DNA of 32,384 nucleotides. Source: Bryobacterales bacterium. GTDB taxonomy: Bacteria; Acidobacteriota; Terriglobia; Bryobacterales; Bryobacteraceae. Location of the stretch: contig PMKM01000239.1 in assembly GCA_003157745.1 (NCBI GenBank), forward strand, positions 6,746 through 39,129, given 5' to 3'. Of this stretch, positions 31,548 to 32,384 are shown in pieces. Position 1 is the stretch's first letter, and each line of letters opens with the position of its first letter. The position numbers and the translations under genes are program-made. Under the pieces are notes generated by a model. That model saw only the letters and a list, made by a program, of their open reading frames with translations, was not told the DNA's origin and did no database searches.

Positions 31548-32384
31548 GGCTCGTCGATCTCCGGGAAGTTTTCGCGATAAATATCGATGTCTTTGTCGCC
31601 GCGGCCGGACAGGTTGACCAGGAAGATCTTGCCGGCGGCGGCGGGCGCGCGGCGCACGGCTTCGGCCACCGCGTGGGCGCTTTCGAGCGCGGGGATGATG
31701 CCTTCCACACGCGAAAGCTGGAGCGCGGCGGCGAGCGCTTCGGAATCGGAAGCGGCCACGTATTCGGCCCGGTGTTGATCGTGCAGCAGGGCGTGCTCGG
31801 GGCCGATCATGGCATAGTCGAGACCCGCCGACACCGAGTGCGTGAGCGACACCTGTCCATCGTCATCCTGCAAGAGGTAGCTGTAAGCGCCTTGCAGCAC
31901 GCCGGGAGCGCCGCCGCGGAAGCGCGCCGCGTGTTCGCCCAGCCCATTGCCGCGACCGCCGGCTTCGACGCCGACGAGCGCGACGGCCGCATCCGGAAGA
32001 AACGCATTAAAGATACCGATGGCGTTGGAACCGCCGCCGACACAGGCGAAAACGGCATCGGGCAGACGGCCTTCGGCTTCGAGAATCTGCCGCCGCGCCT
32101 CTTCGCCGATGACCTTTTGAAAATCGCGCACCATCATCGGATAGGGATGCGCGCCCAGCGCCGAGCCCAGCAGATAATAGGTGTCGCCGACGTTGCTCAC
32201 CCAATCGCGCATGGCCTCGCTGATGGCGTCTTTCAAGGTGCGGCTGCCCGAGTCGACCGGCTCGACGCGCGCGCCGAGCAAGCGCATGCGGAAGACGTTG
32301 AGCCGCTGGCGGCGCATGTCCTCGGAGCCCATGTAGACCACGCACTCGATGCCCAGCAGCGCGCAGACGGTGGCGGTGGCCACG
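31544..32384 (-). CDS. trpB: Tryptophan synthase beta chain (partial, N-terminus off right edge)
   Basis: TrpB joins indole and serine using pyridoxal phosphate. About 280 C-terminal residues are present. The frame is open to the window edge, and the first Met ([11 protein letters not shown]) belongs to the [12 protein letters not shown] block inside the protein. The phosphate-binding loop is [26 protein letters not shown] and [11 protein letters not shown] motifs follow. The PLP-binding Lys lies outside the window. Confidence 0.96.
   Translation of the reverse strand, partial: VATATVCALLGIECVVYMGSEDMRRQRLNVFRMRLLGARVEPVDSGSRTLKDAISEAMRDWVSNVGDTYYLLGSALGAHPYPMMVRDFQKVIGEEARRQILEAEGRLPDAVFACVGGGSNAIGIFNAFLPDAAVALVGVEAGGRGNGLGEHAARFRGGAPGVLQGAYSYLLQDDDGQVSLTHSVSAGLDYAMIGPEHALLHDQHRAEYVAASDSEALAAALQLSRVEGIIPALESAHAVAEAVRRAPAAAGKIFLVNLSGRGDKDIDIYRENFPEIDEP

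Noticed and set aside
30448..31710. 420-residue frame ending as the chorismate mutase
   Set aside because: Only the last 99 codons are protein-like. The rest is trpA and trpB in another frame.

Overview
The window looks like a GC-rich acidobacterial chromosome, probably a relative of Candidatus Solibacter (Bryobacterales). This is inferred from a TIGR03437-type C-terminal remnant (a domain described from Solibacter), exported GH115 and GH2 glycosidases, a small bacterial-microcompartment locus, and a REP-like palindrome that recurs across the window and even inside a gene. No rRNA or tRNA gene and no CRISPR array was seen.

Left part, positions 1-9115, all on the minus strand. A glycosyltransferase (only its N-terminus is in the window) overlaps a methyltransferase-like gene. 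Upstream of them is a two-gene hemicellulose unit: GH115 alpha-glucuronidase, then a GH2 beta-galactosidase-like enzyme. The two glycosidases carry nearly the same 42-43 base leader. Next come a small zinc-ribbon-like ORF and about 0.7 kb of non-coding, hairpin-rich DNA that I read as a candidate structured RNA. An exported serine beta-lactamase-like hydrolase closes this part.

Positions 9233-13736, plus strand. A BMC-H shell protein is followed by a CoA-acylating aldehyde dehydrogenase with two tandem amphipathic tail helices. In the same frame, directly behind its TGA, is a small EutT-like TPSAR domain. An acidic hypothetical protein, an inverted pair of REP-like hairpins and recJ follow. 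A TacAT-type toxin-antitoxin pair (DUF1778 plus GNAT) sits on the opposite strand.

Positions 14700-18340 are a mobile and decayed zone. It has an IS110-family element with features of the IS1111 type (subterminal inverted repeats, a long 3' non-coding end, an RNA stem covering the transposase ribosome binding site), two palindrome families, a membrane protein with a zinc-ribbon-like tail, and a frameshifted TIGR03437 fragment. A large M50 protease with a TPR-like tail and a BON-domain protein follow.

Positions 21447-26739 hold a compact type III-A CRISPR effector operon, csm1(cas10)-csm2-csm3-csm4-csm5. Cas10 lacks the N-terminal HD nuclease domain but keeps GGDD. Csm3 keeps its probable catalytic Asp. 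No array, cas6, adaptation genes or CARF effector is in the window. A diverged second copy of the csm5 3' end lies 0.9 kb downstream, beyond an oppositely oriented isoprenylcysteine-methyltransferase-like gene.

Right part. A mini flagellar-rod-like protein and an exported hypothetical protein precede a minus-strand aromatic amino acid operon, trpB(partial)-trpA-chorismate mutase-DAHP synthase. The DAHP synthase has Ser and Asn where the family has its metal-binding Cys and His.
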